NCBI RefSeq assembly: GCF_030711595.1
Contig: NZ_JAUJUJ010000007.1
Location: 1-48,689, forward strand
Length of the DNA: 48,689 bases
DNA from: Stenotrophomonas sp. YIM B06876
GTDB lineage: Bacteria > Pseudomonadota > Gammaproteobacteria > Xanthomonadales > Xanthomonadaceae
Direction: 5' to 3'
The translations under genes and the position numbers were made by a program. Positions 36,534-47,043 of the stretch are shown here, in pieces (position 1 is the stretch's first letter; each line of letters opens with the position of its first letter). The notes beneath the pieces are model-generated. The model made no database searches. It had not been told where the DNA came from and worked only from the letters and a program-made list of their open reading frames with translations.

Positions 36534-37100
36534 ACACACCGGATCAAGTTCTTCTGTCCCTGATTTTCGGCCTTGCCTACTGGAGAAGATCGCGGAGCGG
36601 CAACCCCGCGGTCAGCGCCGGTGATATCCGGGCAATCCCAACTGCCACGGTAATCCCCCACCTTCAAACGTTCTTCCTGCATGGGCCCGGAAATAACGCT
36701 ACCTGGAGCTCGGCTTCACTCGACCCCGCTCCCGCGCAAGTCGGCTCGGCAACGCGATCCAGGGATGGGGCGCAGTGCTGGGCCTAGCTTTCCAGAACCA
36801 TCGGGAAATCCTTAAAAATCCATGAAATACGTGGGCTTGATCGACACTCGGACCGATTCTATCGGCCGGGAATGACACTTTTGAAGTGACGGAGGGTACG
36901 CCTTCTGTTAACTTTCAAAAAAATAACAAGGTTTACAGAGGGCCGTCTTGCCTCGCGCGAACGCTCTCGATATCCGCTCCTTCCCGTCTTTGCCCTTCCC
37001 TTCCGACGCCAGCTCCCTGCCGCAGCCGCCTCCTCGCGGCTGCGCCTGTGCTGCTGTCAACGGCGGCGGGCGAAACCTCTCTGCCAGAACCGATCTACGC
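36534..37100. other. Spacer upstream of the TonB receptor gene (567 bases)
   Basis: No gene is supported. The last 250 bases are less GC-rich and include GTTAACTTTCAAAAAAATAA and GGTTTACAGAGGGCC, probably the promoter and leader of the receptor gene. No Fur-box-like sequence is seen. The receptor frame is open upstream to a TTG at 36948, but the added residues are Pro-rich and precede the signal peptide. Confidence 0.5.
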
Positions 37101-39230
37101 ATGCCTGTCTTCCCGTTCCGCCCCTGTTCCCCTGCCCTGTCCCTGACCTCCATCGCGGTTCTTACCGGCTTGGCCACTGCCAGCGCACATGCCGCGCCTT
37201 CCGGGCAGGCCGTCACCCTGGATTCGGTCAAGGTGACCGCTACCGATGCCACCACCCAGGCACGCCAGGCGCTGCACCGTGTTGCCGGCGGCAGCAACGT
37301 GATCGATCTCAACGACGTTGGCCGGGGCCGGGTCGGTGGTACCGCCGATGTGTTGGCTTACCAGCCGGGCATCAACGCGCAATCGCCTGGCAACGAAGGC
37401 ACCAAGGTGTCGATCCGCGGCTCGGGCATCAATCGCGGGCCCGGCGCGCACGCCTCCGGTGTTTCGGTATCGCTCGACGCCCTGCCGCTGAGCGGCCCCG
37501 GCGGCACCCCGTATGAGCTGCTGGAGCCGCTGTGGCTGAGCCGGGTGGAAGTGCTGCGCGGGGCGAACGGTTTTGACCGCGGTGCGCTGGCGCTGGGCGG
37601 GGCGATCAATTACGTCACCCGCAGCGGCCGCGATTCGCCGGGACTGCAATTGCATTACGAAGCGGGCAGCCATGGCTATCAGAAACGCAGCGTGGCCTAT
37701 GCCGGCGCGACGGGCGATGCCGATTATTTCCTGGCCTACACCGACAGCGCGTATGACGGTTACCAGCAGCACGCCGCCGGCAACGGGAAAGGCATGGCGG
37801 CGAACCTCGGCTGGCAGATCAGCCCGGAGCTGCAGACCCGTTTCACCGTGCGCTATCGCCAGACCGATCACCAGACACCCGGGCGACTGACCCGTGAGCA
37901 GATCCGCCATCAGCCGCGCGCCGCCAACCCCGCCAGCGTGGCGATCGATGCGCGCCGCCCACAGCCGGGCAGCACCTGGATCGGCAATACCACCACCTTG
38001 CAACTGGACGCCGATTCCTCGCTGCAGGCCGGGCTGGTCTATCACCGCTATCCGATGGATCTGAACGAAAGCCTGTACCGGCAGCAGCTGGACTACGCCA
38101 ACCTCAACGGCACGCTGGATTACCGGCGCCGGCATGCGCTGTTCGGCCACGACAGCGTCACCACTGTCGGTGTGCGCGTGACCCATGACCTCGACGCCGA
38201 TGTGCGCGAGACCCTGCGCGTTGCCAACAACGGCTACCCGGCCGGCACCCCTACCCGCGACTTCATGCACCACGGCACTGACAGCGTGCTGCACGTCGGC
38301 AACGATCTGGCGCTGAGCGACACCCTGCGGCTGCAGACCGGAGTGGCGCTGATCCACACCCGGCGCGAGGTACGGGTGACCTGGCCGGTGACTGACGAAA
38401 ACCTTGCCGGACGCGCATGGGACTACGCCCCGCGCGTAGGCTTCAGCTGGCAGGCCACGCCGGCAACGCAATGGTTCGGCAACCTGAGCCGTTCGGTCGA
38501 ACCGGCGCACCCGTGGTCGATGATCTGGGGCTCGAACCGGTACTTCGCGCCTGGCCACGGCCCCTCCAGCGGTCGCCAGCGTGCCGCCGTGCCGCTCGAC
38601 AACCAGAGCGCCAGCACGCTGGAACTGGGCGCGCGCGGCGATGGCCCGCTTGGCCGCTGGGAGCTGACCGGCTACTACGCCCATGTGCGCCACGAGCTGC
38701 TGAGCGTGGAACTGCAACCGCTGCCCAATCTGTTCGTGGCCGAAAACAACGCCAGCCCCACCGTGCATCGTGGGCTGGAAGCCGGCCTCGACAGCGCCTT
38801 GTGGCAGGGCGACGCCGGCCGGCTGTCGCTGCGTCAGGCCTATACCTTCAGCGATTTCCGCTACCGCCATGATGCGCGCTTTGGCGACAACCGCCTGCCC
38901 GGCCTGCCACGTCATTACTATCAGGCGCAGCTGCGCTACCAGCATCCTTCCGGCCTGTACGCCGGGTTCACTACCGAATACGCATCGACGATGGCGGTGG
39001 ACTATGCCAACACCTTCTACGCCGACAGCCATCTGATCTTCGGCACCCGGCTCGGCGTTGATGCGCCCGGCGGCCGCTGGCAGGGCTGGCTGGAGCTGCG
39101 CAACCTGGGCGACCGCCACTATGCCGCCACGGTGACCCCGGGCTATGACGATGCCGGCAAGGATCTGGCCCGCTCCACTCCGGGCGAAGGGTTCGGGATG
39201 TACGCCGGGCTGCGCTGGAGATTCGACTGA
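37101..39230 (+). CDS. TonB-dependent outer-membrane receptor (FecA-like)
   Basis: These 22-strand outer-membrane barrels import iron chelates, vitamins or sugars with TonB energy. From ATG 37101 the product is 709 residues with a signal peptide (SLTSIAVLTGLATASAHA). A TonB box-like TLDSVKVTA follows, then the plug domain (DVLAYQPGINAQSPGNEGTK, SRVEVLRGANGFDRGALALG, GAINYVTRSG), the barrel, and a C-terminal aromatic residue before the last Asp (LRWRFD). The plug sequence is like FecA-type siderophore receptors. No FecI/FecR pair or transporter genes adjoin it, so the substrate is open. The start is uncertain: no clear ribosome site lies before 37101. Confidence 0.9.
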   Translation: MPVFPFRPCSPALSLTSIAVLTGLATASAHAAPSGQAVTLDSVKVTATDATTQARQALHRVAGGSNVIDLNDVGRGRVGGTADVLAYQPGINAQSPGNEGTKVSIRGSGINRGPGAHASGVSVSLDALPLSGPGGTPYELLEPLWLSRVEVLRGANGFDRGALALGGAINYVTRSGRDSPGLQLHYEAGSHGYQKRSVAYAGATGDADYFLAYTDSAYDGYQQHAAGNGKGMAANLGWQISPELQTRFTVRYRQTDHQTPGRLTREQIRHQPRAANPASVAIDARRPQPGSTWIGNTTTLQLDADSSLQAGLVYHRYPMDLNESLYRQQLDYANLNGTLDYRRRHALFGHDSVTTVGVRVTHDLDADVRETLRVANNGYPAGTPTRDFMHHGTDSVLHVGNDLALSDTLRLQTGVALIHTRREVRVTWPVTDENLAGRAWDYAPRVGFSWQATPATQWFGNLSRSVEPAHPWSMIWGSNRYFAPGHGPSSGRQRAAVPLDNQSASTLELGARGDGPLGRWELTGYYAHVRHELLSVELQPLPNLFVAENNASPTVHRGLEAGLDSALWQGDAGRLSLRQAYTFSDFRYRHDARFGDNRLPGLPRHYYQAQLRYQHPSGLYAGFTTEYASTMAVDYANTFYADSHLIFGTRLGVDAPGGRWQGWLELRNLGDRHYAATVTPGYDDAGKDLARSTPGEGFGMYAGLRWRFD

Positions 39231-39476
39231 GCGCAGCGGCAATGCCGCACGCCATCCCGGTCCTGCCCGAGGTTTTGGCTGATTGCCACGACGCCGGAAA
39301 CATCACTCGTCCTATCCGACTTCCGCGGCCAAGGTCGCAGCGGAAATGGGATGTGGGCAGCGTTCGCAACTGCGCGGCGCGGGCGACTGATTGAGCGCGG
39401 CAGCCCTCCGCTGCGCGTGGATGCAAACACCACAGGCACCGGAATTCCGGTGCGCTGCGGCGGGATCAAATCCAAA

Positions 39477-39505
39477 GTCCGGCCTGCCCCCGAGGCAGGC
39501 CGGAC
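39477..39505 (-). terminator. Terminator of the S9 peptidase gene
   Basis: GTCCGGCCTGCC (39477-39488) pairs perfectly with GGCAGGCCGGAC (39494-39505) around CCCGA. Read leftwards it is followed by TTTGGATTTGATC. It lies 9 bases after the peptidase stop and may also serve the receptor gene from the other side. Confidence 0.72.
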
Positions 39506-39514
39506 CGCGATTTC

Positions 39515-42004
39515 TTATCGCTTGGCCGCGGCCTTTTCCGCCGGGGCGTTCTTCACGTAGCGGTCGAACCAGGCCAGCATTTCCGCCACCAGCTGCTCGT
39601 TGGATTCCAGCGCGGTGTACCAGTGCGGTTCGTGCGGCAGCATCACCAGCCGGGTGGTGCCGCCGTTGCCACGGATGGCCTGGTAGAACTTGCGCGACTG
39701 GAACGGCTCGGTGCCGGGATTGGCGTCGTCCTCACCGTGGACCAGCAGCAACGGCAACTTGAGTTTGTCGGCATAGAAGTACGGCGACGCCTTCAGGTAC
39801 ACATCCTGCGCCTGCCACACCGAACGGCGTTCGTTCTGGAAACCGAACGGGGTGAACGTCTTGTTGTACGAGCCACTGGTGGCCACGCCGGCGCGGAACA
39901 GATCGGTGTGCGCGATCAGATTGGCGGTCATCAGCGCGCCATGACTGTGCCCGGTCACGCCGATACGGTTGCGGTCCACCACCCCCAGTTCCACCGCCTT
40001 GTCCACGGCCGCGCGGGCATTCGCTTCAAGCTGTTCCAGATAGGTGTCGTAGGCGCTTTTCGGATCGCCGACGATCGGGAACGAGGCGTTATCGATGATC
40101 GCGTAGCCGGCCAGCAGCATCAGCCGGTACGGTGCCAGCCGGGTGAAGGTCTGCTGTGAACCGGACACCTGCGCGGCCTGCTCGGCATTGGCGAAATCGG
40201 CCGGATACGCGTACAGGATCGCCGGCACGCGCTGCCCTTCGGTGTAGCCCGGTGGCGTGTACAGGGTGAAGGACAGATCGACACCGTCAGCGCGCTTGTA
40301 CGTCACCAGCCGCTTCTGGATCTGCCGCACTTCCGGCGTGGGGTCTTCCAGACGGGTCAACGCGGTAGTGCTGGAGGCATATTGCGCCTCACCGGCCCGG
40401 GCCGCGCCATCGCGCGCGCCCAGCTCGCGCACGAAGGCGTTGGGCGGATCGATCACCGACTGGTGCCAGCTGAGGAAGCGGCCGGGGACGGCGGTGAAGC
40501 CGAGGAACTGGTCATAGGCATCGGTGCCGCTGCGGAACAGGCGTTCGCTCTTGAGCGTGCGCAGATCCAGCCGGTCGAGGAACGGGCGATCGCCCTGCGC
40601 CGAAGCGCCCTGCCCGCGCAGGAACACCTGGCCATCTTCCTCGCGCACCACCAGCGCGCCGTTGGGCAGACGCCGGTAGACGAAGTTGCCGGGGTCGCCA
40701 TACAGCTCGTCGCTGGACAGATCCCACAACAGCCGGCCGGCCTGCATCGGCTTGTCGACATCGACGATGCGGGTCTGGCGCCAGTGGCGGTTCTCGTCGT
40801 ATTCGTCGAGGAAGGCCAGCTCCGGCCGCTCGCCCCAGGCGATGCCATTGAAGCGCTGCGTGGTACGGGCGATTTCCCGCGGCTTGGCGGTGAACGGCGC
40901 CTTGAGCATCAGCACGCGGTCGCGCTGCGGCACGCTGACGTTCCAGTCGCCCTTGTCCAGCGCTTCGGCCCAGACCAGCGTGGCCGGCTCGGTCGCGCGC
41001 CAGTCGAAATCACGCGGACCTTCAGGCACGCCGCGGATCGGCACACGCTCGGCCAGAGGCAACGAGGCAATCTGCAGGCGCTTCCCGCTATCCAGATCCA
41101 GCACGTCCACGTCATAGGCGAAGCGCTGGTAGGTGACCGCATGCGAGAACGGCGGGCGGATGGTTTCGGTCAGCACATGCACGCCATCGGGCGCGGCGCT
41201 GATACCGTTGAACAGCTGCGGCGCGCCGATTTCGCGCACCTTGCCCGAACCGGCGTCCACCACCGCCAGCTGCGACTGCCCGTAGTAGGCGAAGCGCTTT
41301 TCGTCATACGCACTGGTCAGCGTGTCGCGGGTTTCATAGGTGCTGCTCTGCCCGGTGGCGCCCAGCGATTCCTGCACGTCCGGCCCGGACGGCACGCCGT
41401 GGTCGGACGGCGCAGCGCCTTGCCGGGCTGGCACCAGTTTGACCAGCAGGTGGCGGCCGCCATCGAGCCACTGCACGGTGCTGCCGAAAATCGGATTGAG
41501 GCGCACCCCGGGCATCTGCCGCACCTGCCCGGTCGCCGCGTCGCCGACCCACAGCTGCACCGAATCGGCCACCACATTCTGGAAGGCGAAGCGCTGGCCA
41601 TCGGGCGACCACAGCGCCATGCCGGCGCAGGCATCGGCCGGCAGCGGCACCCGGATTTGCCTGCCACTGGCGATGTCCACCACGGTGAAATCGGCTACGC
41701 ACGAGGGAATGCCGTAGCCGCCCGGAGTGTCATGGCGGCTACGGTTCTTCGGCTCCAGACGCACGCCGGCCAGCTTCAGATACGGCTGCGCGACGCGGGT
41801 GATCGACGGATAGGTCTGCACGGTGGTGAGCAGCAGGCGCTGTCCGGTCGGATCGATGCTGGGCGCGGGCGGAGGCGGTGCTTTCAGCACCTTGAGCAGG
41901 TTGGCTGGCGGTGTGGCGTATTCGGCCAGCGCCATCGGCGTCCAGCACAGCGTGGTGACGGCGGCGGCCAAGGCCACGGACCAGGCGGGTCTAGCGGTGA
42001 GCAT
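39515..42004 (-). CDS. Secreted S9-family serine peptidase (prolyl oligopeptidase superfamily, S9D-like)
   Basis: The 829-residue product starts at ATG 42002-42004 behind AAGGAG. A signal peptide (cut near PMALA, about residue 27) sends it to the periplasm or outside. An N-terminal beta-propeller covers most of residues 50-550, with WSPDGQRFAFQ as a typical blade. The C-terminal alpha/beta hydrolase has the nucleophile Ser687 in GHSHGALM, Asp760 in HGEDDANPG, and His791 or His794 in LPHEPHWYT. The pattern fits the glutamyl endopeptidase-like S9D group. Substrate preference cannot be told from sequence. It stands alone between the receptor and gyrA. Confidence 0.92.
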   Translation of the reverse strand: MLTARPAWSVALAAAVTTLCWTPMALAEYATPPANLLKVLKAPPPPAPSIDPTGQRLLLTTVQTYPSITRVAQPYLKLAGVRLEPKNRSRHDTPGGYGIPSCVADFTVVDIASGRQIRVPLPADACAGMALWSPDGQRFAFQNVVADSVQLWVGDAATGQVRQMPGVRLNPIFGSTVQWLDGGRHLLVKLVPARQGAAPSDHGVPSGPDVQESLGATGQSSTYETRDTLTSAYDEKRFAYYGQSQLAVVDAGSGKVREIGAPQLFNGISAAPDGVHVLTETIRPPFSHAVTYQRFAYDVDVLDLDSGKRLQIASLPLAERVPIRGVPEGPRDFDWRATEPATLVWAEALDKGDWNVSVPQRDRVLMLKAPFTAKPREIARTTQRFNGIAWGERPELAFLDEYDENRHWRQTRIVDVDKPMQAGRLLWDLSSDELYGDPGNFVYRRLPNGALVVREEDGQVFLRGQGASAQGDRPFLDRLDLRTLKSERLFRSGTDAYDQFLGFTAVPGRFLSWHQSVIDPPNAFVRELGARDGAARAGEAQYASSTTALTRLEDPTPEVRQIQKRLVTYKRADGVDLSFTLYTPPGYTEGQRVPAILYAYPADFANAEQAAQVSGSQQTFTRLAPYRLMLLAGYAIIDNASFPIVGDPKSAYDTYLEQLEANARAAVDKAVELGVVDRNRIGVTGHSHGALMTANLIAHTDLFRAGVATSGSYNKTFTPFGFQNERRSVWQAQDVYLKASPYFYADKLKLPLLLVHGEDDANPGTEPFQSRKFYQAIRGNGGTTRLVMLPHEPHWYTALESNEQLVAEMLAWFDRYVKNAPAEKAAAKR

Positions 42005-42140
42005 CGTTTTTCTCCTTGCACGCGAATGGCTGACCGTATGCAACGCCACGGCCGGACGACGGCTGAATCTAGCACCGGCCCTCCCGTCGCACGCCCGCCA
42101 TTGGTCAGGGGCTGTCGGCCGCATTGCAGAAAGCCGGCGC

Positions 42141-42172
42141 AAAAAAAAGCGCCGGCATTGCTGCCGGCGCTT
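42141..42172 (-). terminator. Intrinsic terminator of gyrA
   Basis: Read on the minus strand, AAGCGCCGGCA pairs with TGCCGGCGCTT (stem 42147-42157 with 42162-42172) and is followed by a run of eight T's (42141-42148 on the plus strand are A). It lies 26 bases after the gyrA stop. Confidence 0.92.
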
Positions 42173-42198
42173 CGGTTCATGCAGTTGGCGGCAGGCCC

Positions 42199-44910
42199 TC
42201 AGGCTTCCGCGGGCGGCACAACTGCAGCGTCGTCCGCCACGATTGCCTCGGCATCCTCCATGCCGTCATCGCCCGAATCCAGCGACGCATCGAGCCGTTC
42301 CACGGCCTGCAGCTTCTCGCCCTTGGACAGGCGGATCAGGGTGACACCCTGGGTGTTGCGGCCGACCCGCGAGATCTCCGATGCACGGGTCCGCACCAGC
42401 GTGCCGCCATCGGAAATCAGCAGGACCTCGTCGGCACCACCCAGCAGCACCGCGCTGACCAGCCTGCCGTTGCGCTCGCTGGTCTGGATGCCGATCACGC
42501 CCTGCGTGCCCCGCCCCTTGCGCGGATACTCCGGCAGCGGCGTGCGCTTGCCATAGCCGTTCTCGGTCGCGGTCAGGATGTACAGCGCATCGGGATCCTC
42601 GGCACCGTCTTCCAGCACAACCTCGGCGGAACCGGTGGAGATGTCCTCGACGACTGCATTGTCCTCCTCACCCTCTTCTTCGGCGCCGCCGGCCCTTTCA
42701 GCAACGATCAGGCTGACCACTTCCTCACCCTTGGCCAGCTTGATGCCGCGCACACCGGTAGCGGTACGCCCCATCGAACGCACGCGGTCTTCGCCGAAAC
42801 GCACCGTCTTGCCGTTGGACGCGAACATCAGCACGTCGCGCTCACCGTCGGTCAGCGCAACGCCGACCAGCGCATCGTCATCGTCAAGATTGATGGCGAT
42901 CTTGCCGCGCGCCAGACGGAACGCGAATTCGCTCAGCGGGGTCTTCTTCACCGTGCCATGGCGGGTGGCGAAGAACACGAACTTGGTTTCGTCGTACTCG
43001 CGCACCGGCAATACCGCCTGCACGCGCTCACCGTTCTCCAGCGGAATCCAGTTGATGATCGGACGGCCGCGGGCGTTGGAGCCGGCCTCCGGCAACTGGT
43101 GCACCGGCAGCCAGAACACCTTGCCGCTGCTGGTGAAGGTCAGCAGTGTGTCATGGGTATTGACCAGCCACAGCTGCTCGATGAAGTCCTCGTCCTTGGT
43201 CGCCGCCGCGCTACGGCCACGACCGCCGCGACGCTGGGCGCGGTAGTCGCTGACCGGCTGGCGCTTGGCATAGCCGGCACGCGACAGCGTGACCACCACG
43301 TCTTCCGGGGCGATCAGGTCGAGGATGTCGAGGTCTTCCTCGCTGTGGCGGATTTCGGTGCGACGTTCGTCGCCGAATTCGCTGCGCACGGCAATCAGCT
43401 CGTCACGGATCACCTGCAACAGCACATCCGGGTTTTCCAGGATGCGGATCAGGCCGGCAATGGCCTCCAGCAGCAGTTTGTATTCTTCGGTAAGGCGATC
43501 CTGCTCCAGCCCGGTGAGGCGGTGCAGGCGCATTTCCAGGATCTGCGTGGCCTGGATGTCACTGAGCTGGTAATTGCCATTGACCAGGCCAATGCCCTTG
43601 GGCAGATCTTCCGGGCGCGAAGCCTCGGCGCCAGCGGCACCCAGCAGCGCACCGACCAGACCCGGCTCCCAGGTTTTCGTCAGCAGGCGCTCTTTGGCCT
43701 CGCCCGGATTGGCCGACGTCTTGATCAGCTCGATCATCTCGTCGATGTTGGCCAACGCGACCGTCAGGCCTTCCAGCACGTGCGCGCGGGCGCGGGCCTT
43801 GCGCAGTTCAAAGATGGTGCGGCGGGTGACCACTTCGCGCCGGTGGCGGACAAACGCCTCCAGCATCTGCTTGAGGTTCAGCAGCTGCGGGCGGCCATCG
43901 ACCAGCGCCACCATGTTGATGCCGAACACCGACTCCATCTGCGTCTGCTGGTAGAGGTTGTTGAGCACAACCTCGGCCGACTCGCCGCGCTTGATTTCGA
44001 TGTAGATGCGCATGCCGTCCTTGTCGGACTCGTCGCGCAGCTCGCTGATGCCTTCGAGCTTCTTTTCCTTGACCAGCTCGGCGATCTTTTCGATCAACCG
44101 CGCCTTGTTCACCTGGTACGGAAGCTCGGTGACGATGATCGATTCGCGACCGTTGTCGGCCACCTCGATCTCGGCCTTGGAACGGATGCGCACCCGGCCC
44201 CGGCCGGTCCGGTAGCCGGCGATGATGCCCGCGGTACCGTTGATGATGCCCGCGGTCGGGAAGTCCGGACCGGGGATGTACTCCATCAGCCCGTCGACAT
44301 CGATCTCGGGGTTCTCGATCAGCGCGATGCAGGCGTTGATCGACTCGGTCAGGTTGTGCGGCGGGATATTGGTCGCCATGCCGACCGCGATACCGGCCGA
44401 CCCGTTGACCAGCAGGTTCGGGAACCGGGTCGGCATGACCGTCGGCTCCAGTTCCTTCTCGTCGTAGTTGGGCTGGAAATCGACCGTTTCCTTGTCGATA
44501 TCGGCCATCAGCTCATGCGTCAGCCGCGACATCCGGGCTTCGGTGTAGCGCATTGCCGCGGCGGAATCGCCATCGACCGAACCGAAGTTACCCTGGCCAT
44601 CGACCAGCATGTAACGCAGCGAGAACGGCTGCGCCATGCGCACCAGCGTGTCGTACACCGACTGGTCGCCATGCGGATGGTATTTACCGATCACGTCACC
44701 GACGATACGCGCCGACTTGAAGTACGCCTTGTTGCTGTGGGCACCCAGCTCGTTCATCGCGAACAGCACACGGCGATGGACCGGCTTGAGGCCATCGCGG
44801 GCATCGGGGAGTGCGCGCCCCACGATCACGCTCATCGCGTAATCGAGGTAACTCTTGCGCATCTCGTCTTCCAGGTTGACCTGGATGATTTCCTTGGCGT
44901 TTTCTGCCAT
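42199..44910 (-). CDS. gyrA: DNA gyrase subunit A
   Basis: GyrA cuts and rejoins DNA in the gyrase tetramer that introduces negative supercoils. The 903-residue product starts at ATG 44908-44910 ([15 protein letters not shown]). Numbering equals E. coli over the first 130 residues: the catalytic Tyr is 122 ([11 protein letters not shown]). In the quinolone region [17 protein letters not shown], position 83 is Gln instead of Ser, while Asp87 is kept. The C-terminal beta-pinwheel has the GyrA box QRRGGRG. An acidic tail ends the protein ([16 protein letters not shown]). It is followed by a strong terminator. Confidence 0.98.
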   Translation of the reverse strand: MAENAKEIIQVNLEDEMRKSYLDYAMSVIVGRALPDARDGLKPVHRRVLFAMNELGAHSNKAYFKSARIVGDVIGKYHPHGDQSVYDTLVRMAQPFSLRYMLVDGQGNFGSVDGDSAAAMRYTEARMSRLTHELMADIDKETVDFQPNYDEKELEPTVMPTRFPNLLVNGSAGIAVGMATNIPPHNLTESINACIALIENPEIDVDGLMEYIPGPDFPTAGIINGTAGIIAGYRTGRGRVRIRSKAEIEVADNGRESIIVTELPYQVNKARLIEKIAELVKEKKLEGISELRDESDKDGMRIYIEIKRGESAEVVLNNLYQQTQMESVFGINMVALVDGRPQLLNLKQMLEAFVRHRREVVTRRTIFELRKARARAHVLEGLTVALANIDEMIELIKTSANPGEAKERLLTKTWEPGLVGALLGAAGAEASRPEDLPKGIGLVNGNYQLSDIQATQILEMRLHRLTGLEQDRLTEEYKLLLEAIAGLIRILENPDVLLQVIRDELIAVRSEFGDERRTEIRHSEEDLDILDLIAPEDVVVTLSRAGYAKRQPVSDYRAQRRGGRGRSAAATKDEDFIEQLWLVNTHDTLLTFTSSGKVFWLPVHQLPEAGSNARGRPIINWIPLENGERVQAVLPVREYDETKFVFFATRHGTVKKTPLSEFAFRLARGKIAINLDDDDALVGVALTDGERDVLMFASNGKTVRFGEDRVRSMGRTATGVRGIKLAKGEEVVSLIVAERAGGAEEEGEEDNAVVEDISTGSAEVVLEDGAEDPDALYILTATENGYGKRTPLPEYPRKGRGTQGVIGIQTSERNGRLVSAVLLGGADEVLLISDGGTLVRTRASEISRVGRNTQGVTLIRLSKGEKLQAVERLDASLDSGDDGMEDAEAIVADDAAVVPPAEA

Positions 44911-45017
44911 TCGGGTTCCGTATTCTGGTAGCGATCCGGCCGTGGATGCCGCCTGCCCCAACCAGCACAATCGGCCTGTTCAGGAGAGGCATCCCGGGCT
45001 TGCGGTTCAACCCGTGA

Positions 45018-45026
45018 ATCCTAGCA
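45018..45026 (-). promoter_or_regulatory. Possible gyrA promoter (extended -10)
   Basis: On the minus strand TGCTAGGAT fits an extended -10 (TGn plus TAGGAT) about 108 bases upstream of the gyrA start. No good -35 lies 17 bases before it, as can be the case for extended -10 promoters. Confidence 0.4.
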
Positions 45027-45114
45027 CAAACCACCCCTTTCCGCTGCTTTTTGCCGGGTTGAAACAAGCACTTGCGGCCGCGGCCGCGATATTGCGGGAA
45101 CGCGTTGAAACACC

Positions 45115-46179
45115 TCAGGCCGCGAAAGCGGCCGCCATCGATTCGCGGTCCGGATGTTCGATCACGCCGCGTTCGGTAACGATGGCGTCGATCAGCCCGC
45201 CGGGGGTCACATCGAACACCGGGTTCCAGGCCGTGATGCCTTCAGCCACCGTGCGGCTGCCACCCACGCCAAACAACTCGCCCGGGTCACGCTGTTCGAT
45301 TTCAATCTGTCCGCCGTCGGCGGTGGCCATATCCACCGTCGAGGACGGCGCCACCACCATGACCTTGACGCCGTGGTGGCGGGCGGCGATCGCCAGCTGA
45401 TAGGTGCCGATCTTGTTGGCGGTGTCACCGTTGGCACAGATACGGTCGGCGCCGACGATGACCCATTGCACCACGCCGGTCTTCATCAGATGCGCGGCGG
45501 CCGAATCGGCAATCAGGGTGGCGTCGATGCCGTCCTGCTGCAGCTCCCACACGGTCAGCCGCGCCCCCTGCAGCCACGGCCGGGTCTCACCGGCAAATAC
45601 CCGGTCGATGCGCCGCTGCGCCACGCCGGCACGGATCACGCCCAGGGCGGTGCCGAAACCGGCGGTGGCCAGCGAGCCGGTGTTGCAGTGGGTCAGCACG
45701 CCACTGCCGGCCGCGATCAGCCCGGCACCGAGGGTACCCATGAGGTGGTTGGCCGCCAGGTCTTCGTCGGCGATGGCCCGCGCTTCGCGCTCGGCCACCT
45801 GTTTCCAGTCACTGCGGGCGGCCGCCAGGGCACGGCGCATCCGCGCCAGTGCCCAGGCCAGGTTGACCGCGGTCGGACGCGAGGCGTTCAGCCGCTGCAG
45901 GGCCGGCTCCAGTGCCAGCAGCGCTTGCGCACCATCAGCGGCGTCGACGGTGCGGGCGGCAAGCACCACGCCCCAGGCCGCCGCGATACCGATGGCCGGC
46001 GCACCGCGCACGGTTAGGGCATGGATCGCCTCGGCAACCTCGTCGCTGCTGTGGCACTGCACATGCTCCACCACGAACGGCAACTTGCGCTGATCCAGCA
46101 GCTCCAGCGCATCACCTGTCCACTGGATCGGACGGATGCGGTCGTAACGGGCGTAATCGATGGGGGCGGAATCGTTCAT
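45115..46179 (-). CDS. mtnA: S-methyl-5-thioribose-1-phosphate isomerase
   Basis: MtnA turns methylthioribose-1-phosphate into methylthioribulose-1-phosphate in methionine salvage. The 354-residue product starts at ATG 46177-46179. Active-site Cys165 lies in [13 protein letters not shown] and Asp245 in [34 protein letters not shown] at 56-70 is also conserved. No other salvage genes are nearby. It lies 38 bases after the DUF3011 gene and 204 bases before the gyrA start. Confidence 0.97.
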   Translation of the reverse strand: MNDSAPIDYARYDRIRPIQWTGDALELLDQRKLPFVVEHVQCHSSDEVAEAIHALTVRGAPAIGIAAAWGVVLAARTVDAADGAQALLALEPALQRLNASRPTAVNLAWALARMRRALAAARSDWKQVAEREARAIADEDLAANHLMGTLGAGLIAAGSGVLTHCNTGSLATAGFGTALGVIRAGVAQRRIDRVFAGETRPWLQGARLTVWELQQDGIDATLIADSAAAHLMKTGVVQWVIVGADRICANGDTANKIGTYQLAIAARHHGVKVMVVAPSSTVDMATADGGQIEIEQRDPGELFGVGGSRTVAEGITAWNPVFDVTPGGLIDAIVTERGVIEHPDRESMAAAFAA

Positions 46180-46217
46180 CGGGCCATTGTAATCGGCAGC
46201 GGCAAAGCGGGTCAGCG

Positions 46218-46904
46218 TCAGTCCGCGGAAAATTCGGCGCGGCAGCCCTTGTCCACCCACACGCCATCGCGGGTCCAGCCCCAGTTGCGCCCTTCTTCGC
46301 ACGGAGTCCCCGACAGCTGCCGGAGCAAGGTGACCCGGTGCTGGACGCTGACACCGCATTCGCGGCGGAGACCGCCCTTGGATTCACACACCAGCTTGCG
46401 CGGGATATCGACAAACCCGCTGCCATCCTCAGCGCCGACCTCGAACTCGCCCTGGCACCCCCGCGTCACCCAGAGCTCGTTGCGTTTGACCCCCCAGCTG
46501 TGCCCCTCACGACACGGCATCGCCGAGTGCTGCTTCAGCAGTCGCACCGGGGCGCCGCGCAGGATCACCGGACAGCTCTGCGGACGCCCGCTGGATTCGC
46601 AGCGGATCACCCGCCGTGTCGGACGCGCGGATGCCGGCGTGATCCGACTGAACTCGGCGCGACATCCGTGACTGACCCACACCCCGCTCGCATCGGCGCC
46701 CCAGGTGCTCTCGCGGATGCAGCTGCGTTCGGAAAGCTGCCTTGCCAGCTGAATTCCGCCAGGCGCCTCCAGATCACAGTGCACGCGTTCCATATCGCGT
46801 GATTCGCAGCGCACCACCTGGTCGGCATAGCGCGACGGGGCCGGCGCAGCGGCCCCCGCCATTGCCGGAAGCGCCAGTAACAGCAGGCTGCTGCACATCC
46901 TCAT
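46218..46904 (-). CDS. Secreted DUF3011 protein with three Cys-rich repeats
   Basis: The 228-residue product has a signal peptide (cut near AGAAA, about residue 20) and then three repeats at about 30-85, 99-154 and 170-225. Each carries four Cys at matching places (33/43/62/81, 102/111/131/150, 173/183/202/221) and the pattern CES...LLRQLS...C.E...WG....WV..GCRAEF. This is the DUF3011 family, frequent in Xanthomonadaceae. The regular cysteines suggest two disulfides per repeat in the periplasm or outside. No function is known. ATG 46902-46904 follows GGGGCAAGACCG. Confidence 0.88.
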   Translation of the reverse strand: MRMCSSLLLLALPAMAGAAAPAPSRYADQVVRCESRDMERVHCDLEAPGGIQLARQLSERSCIRESTWGADASGVWVSHGCRAEFSRITPASARPTRRVIRCESSGRPQSCPVILRGAPVRLLKQHSAMPCREGHSWGVKRNELWVTRGCQGEFEVGAEDGSGFVDIPRKLVCESKGGLRRECGVSVQHRVTLLRQLSGTPCEEGRNWGWTRDGVWVDKGCRAEFSAD

Positions 46905-46938
46905 CGGTCTTGCCCCCTGGAACGTCTTTGAACAATAA

Positions 46939-46967
46939 ACAGCGTCGTACCCTCCATGGGACGCTGT
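46939..46967 (-). terminator. Probable terminator of the ligA-GNAT-epmA operon
   Basis: ACAGCGTC (46939-46946) pairs with GACGCTGT (46960-46967) around 13 bases. Read leftwards it is followed by TTATTGTTC. It lies about 80 bases after the epmA stop and just upstream of the DUF3011 start. Confidence 0.5.
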
Positions 46968-47043
46968 GATCAGAACACCATCATCATGCGACAGGCAAGA
47001 CAGAACGGTGACGGAGTGGGATCAGGCGGATCGCGAGCTTGCC

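Noticed and set aside
37095..39242. Leftward frame of 715 codons opposite the TonB receptor
   Set aside because: Antisense shadow; the rightward frame has signal peptide, plug and barrel motifs.
40382..42556. Rightward frame of 724 codons opposite the S9 peptidase
   Set aside because: Antisense shadow; the peptidase has signal peptide, ribosome site and catalytic triad.
42124..44931. Rightward open frame of 935 codons opposite gyrA
   Set aside because: It is an antisense shadow caused by GC-rich third positions; gyrA on the other strand is full-length and conserved, and the shadow peptide is His/Gln/Asp-rich with no family.
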